Shown: piece after piece, positions 63,318-64,000 of the stretch
Layout: each line of letters begins with the position of its first letter
Position numbering within the stretch: position 1 is the stretch's first letter
Source: Flavobacterium sp. LHD-80
Lineage (GTDB): Bacteria; Bacteroidota; Bacteroidia; Flavobacteriales; Flavobacteriaceae
Direction of reading: 5' to 3'
DNA length: 64,000 nt
Assembly (NCBI RefSeq): GCF_030929605.1
Contig: NZ_JAVFVS010000011.1
Coordinates: 372,001 to 436,000, forward strand
The notes under the pieces: model-generated
What the model was told of the DNA's origin: nothing
What the model saw: only the letters and a program-made list of their open reading frames with translations
Databases searched by the model: none
Translations under genes and position numbers: made by a program

Positions 63318-64000
63318 ATGAATAAATTTAAATATTATTTTATTTTATTACTCGCGGGTATCGCTATGGTTTCTTGTAACAAGGGTGATGATGATGAAAC
63401 TGTCGTTGAACTTCGAGATTATAAAGAGCAATATTTGAAAGATAATGACTCTATAATAAAATATTTAAAGACTAATTATATTAAGGAAGTTAACGCTAAC
63501 TATGATGTTGTAATTGAGAAAATTCCTTCTGGAGGTACGCAAGCTTCAATTTGGGATCAAAAAACATATCCTTTGAAAATTAGAAAAGTCTACAATCATG
63601 ATGTTAATTATGAAGTTTACTATTTAGAATTAAGAAAAGGAACTGGTGAAGCTCCAACAAATACAGATAAGATTTATGCATCATATAAAGGTACTTTGTT
63701 AGACGGAACTGTTTTTGATACTTCATATGGTTATGGAACTGCCTTTGATTTATTTGTATACACGCAAGGAGCAGTAATTGATGGTTGGGGTGAGATTTTC
63801 CCTCAGTTTAGAACAGGAACTTCTACTACCGCCGCAAATGGCGAAATAACGTATGATAATTTTGGAGCTGGTGTAATGTTTTTACCGTCAGGACTTGGTT
63901 ACTTTGCGTCGGCACAAGATAAAATACCTGCCTATACGCCTATAGTTTTTAGTTTTAAATTATTTGGTCTTTTAAGATTGGATCATGATATTAGAATTAA
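63318..64000 (+). CDS. FKBP-type peptidyl-prolyl isomerase lipoprotein (partial, runs off the right edge)
   Basis: The frame starts at ATG 63318 with a lipoprotein signal (MNKFKYYFILLLAGIAMVSC, Cys20) followed by an acidic run. An FKBP domain appears from about residue 115 (IYASYKGTLLDGTVFDTSYG, then VIDGWGEIFPQFRTG and PSGLGYFASAQDKIPAYTPIVFSFKLFGL). It would assist folding of envelope proteins. Flavobacteria have several such lipoproteins, including gliding-associated ones like GldI, and which one this is cannot be decided here. Confidence 0.88.
   Translation, partial: MNKFKYYFILLLAGIAMVSCNKGDDDETVVELRDYKEQYLKDNDSIIKYLKTNYIKEVNANYDVVIEKIPSGGTQASIWDQKTYPLKIRKVYNHDVNYEVYYLELRKGTGEAPTNTDKIYASYKGTLLDGTVFDTSYGYGTAFDLFVYTQGAVIDGWGEIFPQFRTGTSTTAANGEITYDNFGAGVMFLPSGLGYFASAQDKIPAYTPIVFSFKLFGLLRLDHDIRI

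Overview
The window looks like chromosomal DNA of a Flavobacterium-type Bacteroidota. The evidence is AT-rich sequence, promoters of the TAnnTTTG (-7) / TTG or TTTG (-33) type, almost no Shine-Dalgarno sequences, many intergenic palindromic repeats, DUF4252, DUF5522 and MepB families, a zeaxanthin-type carotenoid cluster and cobalamin salvage with BtuG-like surface lipoproteins. There is no prophage, plasmid or rRNA operon.

Layout. 1-5.2 kb: a phosphohexomutase (cut by the left edge), a GT2 glycosyltransferase, DUF4199, ribosomal protein L31 and a GlmU-like protein. 5.3-8.3 kb: a two-component system followed by two secreted PepSY-like proteins. 8.5-18.3 kb: ABC-F ATPase, porin plus DASS symporter, L34 and CarB. 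18.6-20.8 kb: ECF sigma factor, anti-sigma-like protein and two DUF4252 proteins. 20.9-34.1 kb: an S41 protease, then a cobalamin locus with a B12 riboswitch, btuB and a btuG-like gene, cobC, cobS, a bluB-cobT fusion, cobU, a DUF5522 gene and divergent btuFCD. This locus is interrupted by a broken IS200/RAYT-type transposase with REP-like hairpins and by a frameshifted four-helix-bundle gene. 34.2-37.6 kb: RNA modification enzymes, an SDR and MepB. 37.6-41.4 kb: a second ECF sigma factor with an unusual 619-residue partner. 41.6-44.9 kb: RmuC, thioesterase, VOC protein and YceI. 44.4-54.4 kb: a light and carotenoid cluster (epimerase, TetR, AarF kinase, photolyase, SRPBCC, CrtZ, CrtB, CrtI, CarH-like MerR regulator). 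54.6-58.2 kb: an ArsR-led operon. 58.4-61 kb: GH43 and small proteins. 61.1-61.6 kb: three tRNA-Lys and one tRNA-Leu. 61.7-64 kb: AroK, a phosphoribosyltransferase, an S4 protein and an FKBP lipoprotein cut by the right edge.

The most interesting result is a 32-bp dyad, TTGTTTA(A/C)-N16-(T/G)TAAACAA, found with identical spacing at three promoters of the light cluster: the epimerase/TetR divergent region, crtI and the MerR gene itself. The MerR protein carries both signatures of the B12-binding CarH/LitR photoreceptors (W-x9-EH and ExHxxG), but has Gln where the light-state His ligand of Thermus CarH sits. The window therefore holds B12 uptake and salvage together with a predicted B12-dependent regulon for carotenoids and photorepair.
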